A DNA stretch of 64,000 nucleotides, taken from Cellulomonas sp. Root485. Its GTDB lineage: Bacteria > Actinomycetota > Actinomycetes > Actinomycetales > Cellulomonadaceae. The DNA is taken from positions 671,789 through 735,788 of the forward strand of contig NZ_LMFC01000001.1 in NCBI RefSeq assembly GCF_001426705.1, written 5' to 3'. The notes under the pieces were generated by a model. The model was not told where the DNA came from, searched no databases, and saw only the letters and a program-made list of their open reading frames with translations. Position 1 is the first letter of the stretch. Each line of letters starts with the position of its first letter. This document shows, piece after piece, positions 44,501 to 52,488 of the stretch. The position numbers and the translations under genes are program-made.

Positions 44501-44843
44501 CGCCCGGCCGCTGGGCACCCTGTGGCGCAGCTCGGGGCAGGACTACGTGGCGATCGGAGGGCGGATGTCGCCGGTCGCGGCGGGCCTGGTCACCTCGGCG
44601 GGTGCGCCGGCCAGCGCGGTCGACGCCCTGACGCTGGCCCGGGCACCGCGCGGCGGAGCGTGGGGTGGGCCGGTGTTCGTGCGCTCGACCACCTCCGCGG
44701 CGCTCTACTGGCTCACGGGCGGGACGCGTCGGCCGGTGGCGACCATGGACCGCGTGTACGCGATCGCCGCGGGGGCGGGGGTCGTCGTGGCCGTCGTGCC
44801 GCAGGCAGCGCTCGACCTCGTGCCTGTGGGGGCCACCGCCTGA
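41589..44843 (+). CDS. secreted PGRP-type N-acetylmuramoyl-L-alanine amidase with repeat module
   Basis: A 1084-residue exported protein. A signal peptide (about 1-29, ending TAVAAPA) is followed by a low-complexity region and a beta-rich segment. A PGRP/amidase_2 domain spans about 205-400, with zinc ligands in VVHHTA (His238/239), His374 in FAHRDVG and Cys382 in TACPGD; the His-Cys spacing of eight is that of catalytic PGRPs. It should cleave the muramoyl-alanine bond of peptidoglycan. From about residue 411 a long repeated beta-rich module follows. The last part contains two full 169-residue units and a partial third, starting at 43662, 44169 and 44676. The same module ends the protein encoded at 47320-50652. 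The ATG at 41589 gives the signal peptide. Confidence 0.9.
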   Translation: MLAQTARATVVALAVVGCGLLPAQTAVAAPASSVASASSVLAAPAPPEVSVDEVPVEVTTPLPSVDASVDEPARVVSDVIEADVFQTVGITWVEGTAAADVDAQVRTRSGDTWSEWMPLETADEAPDNGTVEDRRALRDGTDSLFVGDADAVQVSLAAGAGDPDDLSVSLVGSDLVAAALPTGGRGASAPAGQKMLGAAVLPTAVSSQPAIVSRAAWGARAPACTPDVASRLVGAVVHHTADGDYGSVAEAMQALRNDQRFHIESRGWCDIGYNFVVDKWGNIYEGRESSLTRSVIGVHAGGFNTATVGISMLGNYTSQAPSGAMIDAVARVAAWRLGAYGVDPTGRVSYTTLGGENSRYAAGTTVNLPTIFAHRDVGLTACPGDIGYQYMDQIRGLARSYWDRYGPSGLGANLVKSPDNPAVYLVTAHYKYKVADPEVLAALWPLGPVAVVGQGALDARTTGVGLGRFVRDQQGEIDLFDRGTLYRAGDCDELAAWGASCADFSTMGLPDPMVALLGRGPDLSTAFWTPTGRQFVVSAGTRYEIADGTALQASPIQPNGASVPLGETVADRLPLGAPIVRTGIVVQARGNGSGVLLDRTSGLRMSAAYISTARIGQALPLRQLDAASIALLPAPRGDLTGVLRAPDGRRVALTMGGSVVLAADQVPGDPGIAVDASLIAALAPGGPVNPLFVRSVESSALFVLAGGVKRPVPTMEVAYALAAGAPLVVALVPQAALDAVTPGPSLLAPATLVKVAGAPSVYVVDGLSRLVHLPSFEMARATGLPTSYSEVPSASVTGYAVASQPLGTIWRCGAQDAVALDGRMTPIPAGVVASGGTPATVMDPLTCAHTLGGPGWTGPVFVRATGSSALFVLAGGIKRPVPTMDIAYALAGSRFVLAEVPAASLTSVPAGQTLVGAPGSLVKVAGAAPVYVVDGLAGLVHLPSFEVAQAVGLPTTFTEVPASAITGYTVAARPLGTLWRSSGQDYVAIGGRMSPVAAGLVTSAGAPASAVDALTLARAPRGGAWGGPVFVRSTTSAALYWLTGGTRRPVATMDRVYAIAAGAGVVVAVVPQAALDLVPVGATA
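43662..44843 (+). repeat. tandem 507-bp coding repeats (amidase C-terminus)
   Basis: The codon for Phe in the conserved LFVR/VFVR phrase recurs at 43662, 44169 and 44676, exactly 507 nt (169 codons) apart. Each full unit holds three related sub-blocks of about 56 residues. The landmarks are ALFVLAGG.KRPVPTM, VYVVDGL...HLPSFE and LGT.WR. The final copy stops after about 56 residues. Confidence 0.9.
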
Positions 44844-44891
44844 CGCCCGGTCGGAGGACGACCCGAGGCACGGGAGCCCGGGGCCGGACGG

Positions 44892-44897
44892 TACGCT
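44892..44897 (+). promoter_or_regulatory. possible -10 element upstream of the gene at 44938
   Basis: TACGCT lies 40 nt before the GTG at 44938, which has its own GGAG ribosome site, giving a short leader. Confidence 0.4.
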
Positions 44898-44937
44898 CGC
44901 ACCTGCTCGTCACCGGATCGCTTGGAGTGAGGCTGTC

Positions 44938-47208
44938 GTGTCCACCGTTCACAACGTCGAGGTGAGCGGTCCCGCAGGTGCCGCGCTCGTCGACGCGCCG
45001 CCGCGCCGCAGCTGGTGGCTCGGCGACCGTGGACGCAGCGTCCTGGCCTACCTCGCGGCCGTGGTGGGCACCATCGGCTTCACCGCCTGGGCGCAGCGCC
45101 TGTGGCTGGCGGACCTGCACGTGCCCTTCCGGTACTACGGCGACGCGATCGCGGTGTCCGCGCACGTCAAGACCACGTTGGGCACCGGGTGGTACGAGCA
45201 CGAGCCGCTGCTCGGTGCACCGGCGGGGCAGAGCTATCACGACTACCCGGCGGCCGACAACCTGCACCTGCTCATCATGAAGATGATGGGCTGGGTGCTC
45301 CAGGACTGGGCCGTCACGCTCAACGTCTACTTCCTGCTGGGCTTCCCGCTGGCAGCGCTGACCGCCATGGTGTTCTTCCGCACCGTCCGCCTCGGCCGGA
45401 TCTCGTCGGCCGGGATGGCCATCCTGTTCGCCCTGGCGCCGTACCACTTCATGCGCGGCGAGGACCACCTGTTCCTCGCGTCGTACTACCCGGTGCCGCT
45501 CGGTCTGATCCTCGTGGTGCGGGTGCTGCGCGGCCAGCCCCTGTGGACCCTGAACCGGGGGAGCGTGCGCGCGGTCGTCACCAGCCCGGCCGTCGCGACG
45601 GTCGCCATCGCCGCGCTCGTGTCGTCCGGCGCCTCGTACTACGGCGTGTTCACCGTCGTGCTCCTGGGCGTCTGCGGGATCGCGGCCTTCGTGCACCGCC
45701 GGCAGTGGCGCCGGCTGGTCGGCGCGGTGGCGGCGGGCGTCGCGTTCCTGGGGTTCATGGTCGCGAACATGCTGCCGGACCTCGTCTGGGCCGCGACGCA
45801 CGGGGAGAGCGTGGGGTCGCTGGTCCGTCCGGCGGGCGACGCGGAGTTCTACGCGCTCAAGATCACCTCGCTCCTCCTGCCTCAGCCCGGTCACGCGGTC
45901 CCCTTCCTGGCGTCCGTGCGCGACTGGTACGACGCGAACTACCCGCTGGCGTCGGAGCAGCCGGTCCTGGGTGCCGTCGGTGCTGCCGGCCTCGTGGCGC
46001 TCCTCGCGATCGCGGTGCTGGCGGTGCTGCGGCCCAGGGACAGCGTCGTGCGTGTCGGCTGGCGGCTCACCACCCTGGTCGAGCTGGCCGGCATCACCCT
46101 GATCGCTCTGCTCTTCTCCACGGTCGGAGGGCTCGCGACCCTCATCTCCTTCCTCTCGCCCGCGGTGCGCGGGTGGAACCGGATGGCGATCGTCATCTCC
46201 CTGCTGACGCTCGCCGCCGTGGGCCTCATGCTCGACGGCGCCCGCGAGTGGCTCGCCCGCCGCTCCGGCGCGCGGACCGCGACCGTCGTCGCGGCGGTCG
46301 TCACCGGTCTCGTCGTGCTCGTCGGGGTCGTCGACCAGGTCGCTCCGATCCGCCGTCCTGACCACGCGGCCAACCAGGCGGCCTTCGCTGCCGACGCGGC
46401 CTGGGTCGCGGACGTCGAGGCCGAGCTCGGTCCCGGGGCGATGGTCGCGCAGCTGCCGCGTGCGGGCTTCCCCGAGACACCACCGGTCAACGGCGTCCTC
46501 GACTCCGACCAGCTGCGCCCGTTCCTGCACTCGGACACGCTGCGCTGGACCGGGGGCGGGATCAAGGGCCGCGCCGTCAGCGACTGGATGGTCGCGGTCG
46601 ACCCGCAGGACGCGTCGTCGTCGGCCGTGCAGCTCGCGGCAGCCGACGCGGCAGGGGTCGTGCTCGACCGCCAGGCGCTCGGCGAGACGGCGGCCGACGT
46701 GTCGGACGCGTGGCGCACGGTCGTCGGTGAGCCCGCGGTCGTCAGTGCCGACGGGCGCTACGAGATGTACGACCTGCGCCCCCTGCGGGCCGAGCTCGTC
46801 GCCCGCGACGGTCAGGAGACCGTCGACCAGGCCGCGGACGGCATCCTGCGCCCGACGCTCCCGTACCCCGGCGAGAAGGTCCAGGTCGGCACCGCTGGCG
46901 ACCGCAACCTCTGGGTGGGCCCCGGGGGAACCCTCGACATCCTGCTCGACAACGCGCGGGACTCGACGGCGCGCGTCCGGCTCACGTTCACGGTCGCACC
47001 GGAGGGTGCCCCCGTGCGGGTGACGTGGGACGGCGAGTCTGTCGAGGCCGGTCCGGGCGAGCTCGTCGACGTGACCATCGAGGCCCCGTCCGGCGCCTCG
47101 ACCGTGCACGTGGAGCACGTGGACCCGCAGGACACCTCACCGGTCCAGCTGCTCGGGGTGAGCGCGACCCTGCTCGACCGTCCCGTCCTGGCGCCGCCCG
47201 CCGGCTGA
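44938..47208 (+). CDS. large polytopic membrane protein with extracytoplasmic C-terminus
   Basis: A 756-residue protein. About eleven membrane helices cover residues about 33-480; the remaining 275 residues are soluble and include a beta-sandwich-like end (VRLTFTVAPEGAPVRVTWDG). The first outer loop carries GDAIAVSAHVKTTL and YHDYPAADN, a pattern seen in putative sugar translocases or GT-C transferases of polysaccharide clusters. No family can be named with certainty. The GTG start has GGAG about 10 nt upstream. It lies between the two genes that share the 169-residue repeat module and is on the same strand. Confidence 0.7.
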   Translation: MSTVHNVEVSGPAGAALVDAPPRRSWWLGDRGRSVLAYLAAVVGTIGFTAWAQRLWLADLHVPFRYYGDAIAVSAHVKTTLGTGWYEHEPLLGAPAGQSYHDYPAADNLHLLIMKMMGWVLQDWAVTLNVYFLLGFPLAALTAMVFFRTVRLGRISSAGMAILFALAPYHFMRGEDHLFLASYYPVPLGLILVVRVLRGQPLWTLNRGSVRAVVTSPAVATVAIAALVSSGASYYGVFTVVLLGVCGIAAFVHRRQWRRLVGAVAAGVAFLGFMVANMLPDLVWAATHGESVGSLVRPAGDAEFYALKITSLLLPQPGHAVPFLASVRDWYDANYPLASEQPVLGAVGAAGLVALLAIAVLAVLRPRDSVVRVGWRLTTLVELAGITLIALLFSTVGGLATLISFLSPAVRGWNRMAIVISLLTLAAVGLMLDGAREWLARRSGARTATVVAAVVTGLVVLVGVVDQVAPIRRPDHAANQAAFAADAAWVADVEAELGPGAMVAQLPRAGFPETPPVNGVLDSDQLRPFLHSDTLRWTGGGIKGRAVSDWMVAVDPQDASSSAVQLAAADAAGVVLDRQALGETAADVSDAWRTVVGEPAVVSADGRYEMYDLRPLRAELVARDGQETVDQAADGILRPTLPYPGEKVQVGTAGDRNLWVGPGGTLDILLDNARDSTARVRLTFTVAPEGAPVRVTWDGESVEAGPGELVDVTIEAPSGASTVHVEHVDPQDTSPVQLLGVSATLLDRPVLAPPAG

Positions 47209-47261
47209 GGCCACGCCGACCCGCCTGACCCGGGGTCCTGGGTGCGCTGTTGCTTTCGGGG

Positions 47262-47267
47262 TAGCCT
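47262..47267 (+). promoter_or_regulatory. possible -10 element upstream of the gene at 47320
   Basis: TAGCCT is a fair TAnnnT match 52 nt before the ATG at 47320, which has a GGAGG site 8 nt upstream. Confidence 0.4.
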
Positions 47268-47319
47268 GCCTGCGCACCGGCGCACGCCCGGGGGCGTGGG
47301 CGCGACGGAGGTCTCGAAG

Positions 47320-50300
47320 ATGGCGCGGGGTTCGTGGTGGACAGCGACGGCCGTCGTCGTCGCCCTGCTCACCGGCGGGCTCGTGGCGGCCGACGTCGCC
47401 ACCGCGCCACCGTCCGCCGCCGCGGCGGCGAGCGACTTCCGGCCCGGGAACATCATCAGCGACGCGCTCTTCTTCGACGGCGCCGCCATGAGCGAGGGCG
47501 ACGTCCAGGCGTTCCTCAACATCAAGCGGCCGACGTGCACCGCGGGCTACACCTGCCTGAAGGACTACGTCACCGCGACGACGGACCAGCCCGCGGAGGC
47601 CAACCTCTGCAACGCCTACTCGGGCCGTGCGCAGGAGACGGCGGCGCAGGTCATCGCGCGCGTGGGTGCGGCCTGCGGGATCAGCCAGAAGGTGCTGCTC
47701 GTCCTCCTGCAGAAGGAGCAGGGCCTGGTCACCGCGACGGCACCCACGGACGCGCGCTACCGGTCCGCGACGGGCTTCGCGTGCCCGGACACCGCGCCGT
47801 GCGACGCCCAGTACTACGGCTTCTTCAACCAGGTCTACCGCGCAGCGCGGCAGTTCAAGCGCTACGCCGCGAACCCGCAGAACTACACCTACCGCGTCGG
47901 ACGCACCGTCAACGTCCTCTTCCACCCGGACTCCGCGCGGTGCGGCAGCAGCCCCGTCTACATCGAGAACCAGGCGACGGCGGGCCTCTACACGTACACG
48001 CCGTACCAGCCCAACGGCTCGGCGCTGGCGAACATGTACACCACCGGCGACTCGTGCTCGTCGTACGGCAACCGCAACTTCTTCCGCGAGTACAGCGACT
48101 GGTTCGGGTCGACGCAGTTCGGCGCCAACCTGGTCAAGGCGGCGAACGACCCGACGGTCTACCTGCTCACCGTCGACGGCAAGCACCAGGTGCAGAACCC
48201 GGTGATCCTCGAGTCGCTGAGCGACCTGGGCGGCATCGCCGTCGTCTCCCAGTCCGTGCTCGACATGCGGCCCACGGGCGTCGCTCTCGGCAGGTTCATC
48301 CGTGACCGCAACGGGGCGATCTCCCTGTTCGACCGCGGATGGCTCTTCTCGGTGCCCGACTGCGCGATGCTCGTGGACTGGGGGACGTCGTGCGCCAACT
48401 ACGGCTCCCTCGTGCTCTCCGACTCCCAGATGTCGCGCTTCCGGCCGGGCGGCGTGCTCTCGCAGTCGTACACGACGGTCGAGGGCTCCTGGTTCTACGT
48501 GCACGACGGCAAGCGCCGCGAGGTCTTCGACGCGGCCTCCCTGGCGCTCGCACCCGTCGCGCCGACGACGCCCACCACGCACCTCAACGACGCCGCCGGC
48601 GCTGACCTGCCGATCGACGCGCCGCTGGTCCGGCCGGGTGTGCTGGTGCGCAACGGGTCGACGGGTGCCGGCGTCCTCGTCGACGCCGCCGGGTCCACCC
48701 CGGTCAGCGCCGCGATGCTCGCGGCGACCGCCCTGACCCGGGTCCTGCCCACGCGGACGTTCGACACCCGCAGCGTCGCCGCGATCGCCACCAGCGGTAC
48801 CCCGCTGCCCGGCGTCGTGCGCGGCGCGGACGGCACCCGGTACGGGCTCACGGGGACGGGTGCGGTACGCCTGGGCACGGAGCTGCCGACCTCGGTCACG
48901 GGACCGGTGGTCTCGGCCCCGGTCCTGTCCGCGCTCGCGCCGACGACCACGACCGGGCCGATCTTCGTCCGCTCCGCGCAGTCGTCTGCGCTCTTCTACG
49001 CGACCGCCGGCACCCGCCGGCCCGTCGCCAGCATGGAGACCGTGTACGCCCTCGCGGCGGGGGCGCCCGTGACTGTCGTGGTCCTCGAGCAGTCCGTGCT
49101 CGACGCCGTCCCGCAGGGTGCACCCGTGCTCACCCCGGGCAAGGTGGTGAAGTCGACGACGGCCCCCGACCTGTATCTCGTCGACGGGCTCGGCTCGCGC
49201 CGGCACGTCCCGTCGTTCTCGGTGATGTCCGAGCTCGGCGTCGGCGGGTACACCGAGGTGCCTGCCGCGTCGCTCACCGGGTACGCCGTCGCGGCGGGCG
49301 AGCTCGGCACGCTGTGGTCGTGCGGGTCCCAGAACTATGTGGGGATCGGCGGCGCGCTGCGGCCGATCTCCAGCGCCGCCGCCACCGCCAGCGGCCTGCC
49401 GTTCGTCCCCACGGACGCGCTGACGTGCGCGGCGCTCCCGCGCTCGACCGCGGAGATCACGGGACCGGTCTTCGTGCGCTCGGCACAGTCGCCCGAGCTC
49501 TTCTGGGCCTCGGGCGGCAAGCGCCGCGCGGTGAGCAGCATGACCACCGTCTACGGCCTGGCGGCCGGTGCGCCGGTGGTCGTCGCGACGCTCGAGCCGG
49601 CCGCGCTCGCCGCCCTCCCGCTCGGTGCACCGGTGCTCGAACCGGGCAGGGCCGTGAAGTCGAGCGCAGCATCCGACATCTACCTCGTCGACGGGCCGGG
49701 CACGCTCCGGCACGTGCCGTCGTTCGCCGTGCTCACGGAGCTGGGCGTCTCGGGGTACACCGAGGTGCCCGCGGCGTCCCTGTCGGGCTACACGGTTGCG
49801 ACCGGCCAGCTCGGCACGCTCTGGGCGTGTGGTGCCCAGCGGTACGTCGGTGCCGGTGGCGCGCTGCGACCGCTGTCGTCCGCCGCCGCCGACGCCACCG
49901 GGCTGCCGTTCGTGACGATGGACCCCATGACGTGCGCTGCCGTGCCGCGCTCGACGGCGACGTTGACCGGCCCGCTGTTCGTCCGCTCCGCGCAGTCCCC
50001 GGCCCTGTACCTCGCGGCAGGCGGCCAGCGCCGTCCGATCACGAGCATGGACACCGTCTACACGCTCGCCGCCGGCGGTCCGGTCGTCATCGCGACCGTC
50101 GAGCAGTCCGTGCTCGACGCGCTGCCCGAAGGGTCGGCGGTCCTCACGCCCGGTCGAGTCGTGAAGTCGGTGGCCGGTCCGGACCTGTACCTCGTGGACG
50201 GTGCGTCGACGCTCCGGCACGTGCCCTCGTTCACGGTGCTCGCCGAGCTCGGTGCGGGTGCCTACGCCGAGGTGCCCGCGGCGTCGCTCACGGGCTACAC

Positions 50301-50652
50301 CACCGCCTCGGGCCAGCTCGGCACGCTGTGGTCGTGCGGTGGGCAGGCCTACGTCGGGACGGGCGGCTCCCTGCGGCCGCTGTCCGCGGGCGCCGCGGCC
50401 GCGACCGGTCTGCCGTTCGTGGTCACCGACCCGTCGACCTGCGCGGGGCTGCCGCGGACGGCCGCGATGCACACCGGGCCGCTGTTCGTCCGGTCCCCGG
50501 GGTCGGCGACGATCTACCTGGCCTCGGGTGGGCAGCGCCGACCGGTGACCAGCATGAGCACCGTGTACGCGTTGGCCGGAGGCGGCCCGGTCGTCATCGC
50601 CACGCTCGAGCAGGCCGTGCTGGACACCCTGCCGCTGGGTGCAGCGGTCTGA
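47320..50652 (+). CDS. secreted protein with lysozyme-like head and 169-residue repeats
   Basis: An 1110-residue exported protein with a signal peptide at about 1-36 (MARGSWWTA, then a hydrophobic core). Residues about 40-265 form a Cys-containing domain beginning FRPGNIISDALFFDG, with SMSxxxVQxFLN-like spacing. It includes LLQKEQGLVT around Glu133, reminiscent of the catalytic glutamate of lysozyme/transglycosylase folds. I infer a muramidase-like role, not proven. From residue 268 (GANLVK) the sequence aligns with the C-terminal half of the amidase at 41589. Three full 169-residue units and a partial fourth finish the protein. The ATG has GGAGG upstream. It is convergent with the gene ending at 50660. 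Confidence 0.82.
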   Translation: MARGSWWTATAVVVALLTGGLVAADVATAPPSAAAAASDFRPGNIISDALFFDGAAMSEGDVQAFLNIKRPTCTAGYTCLKDYVTATTDQPAEANLCNAYSGRAQETAAQVIARVGAACGISQKVLLVLLQKEQGLVTATAPTDARYRSATGFACPDTAPCDAQYYGFFNQVYRAARQFKRYAANPQNYTYRVGRTVNVLFHPDSARCGSSPVYIENQATAGLYTYTPYQPNGSALANMYTTGDSCSSYGNRNFFREYSDWFGSTQFGANLVKAANDPTVYLLTVDGKHQVQNPVILESLSDLGGIAVVSQSVLDMRPTGVALGRFIRDRNGAISLFDRGWLFSVPDCAMLVDWGTSCANYGSLVLSDSQMSRFRPGGVLSQSYTTVEGSWFYVHDGKRREVFDAASLALAPVAPTTPTTHLNDAAGADLPIDAPLVRPGVLVRNGSTGAGVLVDAAGSTPVSAAMLAATALTRVLPTRTFDTRSVAAIATSGTPLPGVVRGADGTRYGLTGTGAVRLGTELPTSVTGPVVSAPVLSALAPTTTTGPIFVRSAQSSALFYATAGTRRPVASMETVYALAAGAPVTVVVLEQSVLDAVPQGAPVLTPGKVVKSTTAPDLYLVDGLGSRRHVPSFSVMSELGVGGYTEVPAASLTGYAVAAGELGTLWSCGSQNYVGIGGALRPISSAAATASGLPFVPTDALTCAALPRSTAEITGPVFVRSAQSPELFWASGGKRRAVSSMTTVYGLAAGAPVVVATLEPAALAALPLGAPVLEPGRAVKSSAASDIYLVDGPGTLRHVPSFAVLTELGVSGYTEVPAASLSGYTVATGQLGTLWACGAQRYVGAGGALRPLSSAAADATGLPFVTMDPMTCAAVPRSTATLTGPLFVRSAQSPALYLAAGGQRRPITSMDTVYTLAAGGPVVIATVEQSVLDALPEGSAVLTPGRVVKSVAGPDLYLVDGASTLRHVPSFTVLAELGAGAYAEVPAASLTGYTTASGQLGTLWSCGGQAYVGTGGSLRPLSAGAAAATGLPFVVTDPSTCAGLPRTAAMHTGPLFVRSPGSATIYLASGGQRRPVTSMSTVYALAGGGPVVIATLEQAVLDTLPLGAAV
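48955..50652 (+). repeat. tandem 507-bp coding repeats (three full, one partial)
   Basis: Units start at 48955, 49462, 49969 and 50476 with an exact 507-nt period. Each contains FVRSAQS.AL, RRPV.SM.TVY, YLVDG...RHVPSF, EVPAASL.GY, GTLW.CG and GGALRP landmarks. Copies differ at scattered codons, so they are old or diversified. The last unit ends after about 58 residues, at almost the same phase as in the amidase gene. Confidence 0.93.
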
Positions 50653-50659
50653 TCGAGGT

Positions 50660-52000
50660 TCAGCCGATCGCGACGACGGCGGAGCGCGCGATGGTGATGC
50701 TCTCGGCGAGGGTCGCCGCGCAGAGGAGTACCAGCACGGCGGACCCGACGACGAGCAGCACGGCACGCGTACGTGACGGGCGGTCGAGGTGGAGCTTGGC
50801 GAGCGCCGACCAGGCGCTCGTGGCCAGCAGGGCGAGGCCCACGTAGCCCCACGCGACGCTGACGTAGCCCTGGCCGGGTGGGAGCTCGTTCTGCCAGCCG
50901 AGGCTGATGGCCACGAGCACGGGAGGCGCCAGCCAGAGCGCCGCGCCGAGGAAGGCGACCACGACGAGCGAGGGCCAGGTCAGTACAGGCCGTGCCCGCA
51001 CGACGCACAGGAGGAGCACCGCCGCGGGGATCCCGACCACTACCACCATGAGCAGCGTCAGGTACGGGTCGAACGACGGAGGAGCCACGGCCCCGGGGTA
51101 CCAGACCTGCGACAGGGGGAGCGAGCTGCTGGCCTGCTTGACGTAGGTGACCAGCACCCGCCAGGGCTCGAGGTTGATCACGTAGGCGTTGCCGACGGGC
51201 GTCTCCACCCGGCTCCGCAGCACCGCGACGACCGCACCCACGACAGCCGTCGGCCAGAGCAGTGCGGTGGCGCGGCTCCAGGACCGACGGCTCCACCACA
51301 CCACCAGGCACAGCACCGGGGTGAAGGTGATCACGACCTCGTAGGTCATCAGCGCGTACGCCCACATGGCGATGGCGACCGCGATCGACGGCCACCCCGT
51401 GCCGCGCAGGAGGAGCAGCGTGGCGCCCAGGGCGAGACAGATGCTCAGGATCACCACGCCCGAGAACGAGTCGAGGGGGTCGAACCACGCCCGCATCGTG
51501 ACCGTCGAGCCGAGGGCGACCACGGCGACGGGCACCACGAGGGCGTTGCGGGTCAGCACGGCGGCGACGAGGGCGGTCAGGGCAAGCATCGTCAGGCACA
51601 GCAGGGCGATGAAGACCTTGTAGGACGCGAGCGTGGGGAAGACGGTGAAGACGGTGAAGGTCCAGAGCGTGGACCCCGGGAAGAAGCGCCCTTCGTGGGT
51701 GATCCACCAGCTCATGGTCTCGCGGAACACGCGGTAGTACCCCTGCAGCGTGTCCAGGGCGGTGTCGCCGGCCACCTCGCTCGGGATCAGGTGGTTCGTC
51801 TTGTCGTCGGAGCGGTACGGCGACGTCGCCACCGGAGCGACCGTGATCAGCGCGATCCACAACGTCGCGGTCGCCAGCACGGCGGTGCGCTGCGCGTCGA
51901 GGAAGGCCAGCGCCGCGCGGGTGCGTGAGCGGTGCGGGTCCTGCGGGGGCGCGCCCTGGTCGAGCGCCGGGTCGACCGTCGCCTGTCGCTCCGGAGTCAC
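50660..52000 (-). CDS. polytopic membrane protein, possible GT-C/GtrII-like transferase
   Basis: A 446-residue membrane protein with about eleven helices. The first outer loop, between a helix at about 38-56 and the next, contains SPYRSDDK and EGRFFPGSTLW. This acidic first-loop arrangement is typical of GT-C glycosyltransferases and GtrII-like glucosyltransferases, where an Asp pair binds the metal or lipid phosphate. The substrate is unknown. The GTG at 52000 overlaps the upstream lipoprotein stop as GTGA. It is the last gene of a five-gene operon linked by 4-nt overlaps. Confidence 0.72.
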   Translation of the reverse strand: MTPERQATVDPALDQGAPPQDPHRSRTRAALAFLDAQRTAVLATATLWIALITVAPVATSPYRSDDKTNHLIPSEVAGDTALDTLQGYYRVFRETMSWWITHEGRFFPGSTLWTFTVFTVFPTLASYKVFIALLCLTMLALTALVAAVLTRNALVVPVAVVALGSTVTMRAWFDPLDSFSGVVILSICLALGATLLLLRGTGWPSIAVAIAMWAYALMTYEVVITFTPVLCLVVWWSRRSWSRATALLWPTAVVGAVVAVLRSRVETPVGNAYVINLEPWRVLVTYVKQASSSLPLSQVWYPGAVAPPSFDPYLTLLMVVVVGIPAAVLLLCVVRARPVLTWPSLVVVAFLGAALWLAPPVLVAISLGWQNELPPGQGYVSVAWGYVGLALLATSAWSALAKLHLDRPSRTRAVLLVVGSAVLVLLCAATLAESITIARSAVVAIG

Positions 52001-52488
52001 GGGATCGTGACGGTGAGCGGCTGCGATGCCTCCGACTCCCACACGAGGCGCGCCTCGTAGGTGCCGGGTGCGAGGTCCGCGGCCGAGATCGTTCCCCACG
52101 GGCAGGTGGTGACGCTCGCGTCGGCCAGCGAGCGCGTGGTGACGCTCGTGGTGCCGCCGGGACCGGTGAGCTCGTAGCGGCAGGTGCCGTCGTCGACGAT
52201 CACGCCCTGGACGTACCCGGACATCTCCACGCCGTCCGCCTCGAGGGACGCGGCGGCCAGGACGGGGACGGCGCTCGGGTCGGCCGGCGGGTCGGAGGCG
52301 TCCGGCTCGGTGGGCGTGCTCGACGGCTCCGGGCCCGGGTCGGTGGTCTCTCCGGGCTGCGCGGTCGACGAGGCGCTCGGGGCGGTGCTGCTGGGCGTGC
52401 TCGTGGGGTCTCCGGCCGTGCAGGCTCCCACGACGGCGACGAGGACGCCGGCGAGCACCAGCGCGGCCGTCCCGCGGTGCGCGTTCAG
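51997..52488 (-). CDS. small lipoprotein with beta-sandwich domain, unknown
   Basis: A 163-residue protein, translated from an inferred CTG. The signal peptide NAHRGTAALVLAG ends in lipobox VVGAC (Cys23), followed by a Ser/Thr/Pro linker of about 55 residues. A small domain with two cysteines (CRYELTGPGGTT and TTCPWGTISAADLAPGTYEARLVWES) resembles Ig-like carbohydrate-binding or adhesion modules, though I cannot name one. No ATG, GTG or TTG in frame leaves a usable charged N-terminus. The CTG sits in a CTGA overlap with the methyltransferase stop, matching the ATGA/GTGA overlaps of its operon neighbours. Confidence 0.68.
   Translation of the reverse strand: MNAHRGTAALVLAGVLVAVVGACTAGDPTSTPSSTAPSASSTAQPGETTDPGPEPSSTPTEPDASDPPADPSAVPVLAAASLEADGVEMSGYVQGVIVDDGTCRYELTGPGGTTSVTTRSLADASVTTCPWGTISAADLAPGTYEARLVWESEASQPLTVTIP

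Noticed and set aside
41589-50652. LGFP or CW_binding repeats in the two large secreted proteins
   Set aside because: Unit length (169, with about 56-residue sub-blocks) and consensus phrases do not match the LGFP GxxLGFP pattern or other wall-binding repeats I know.
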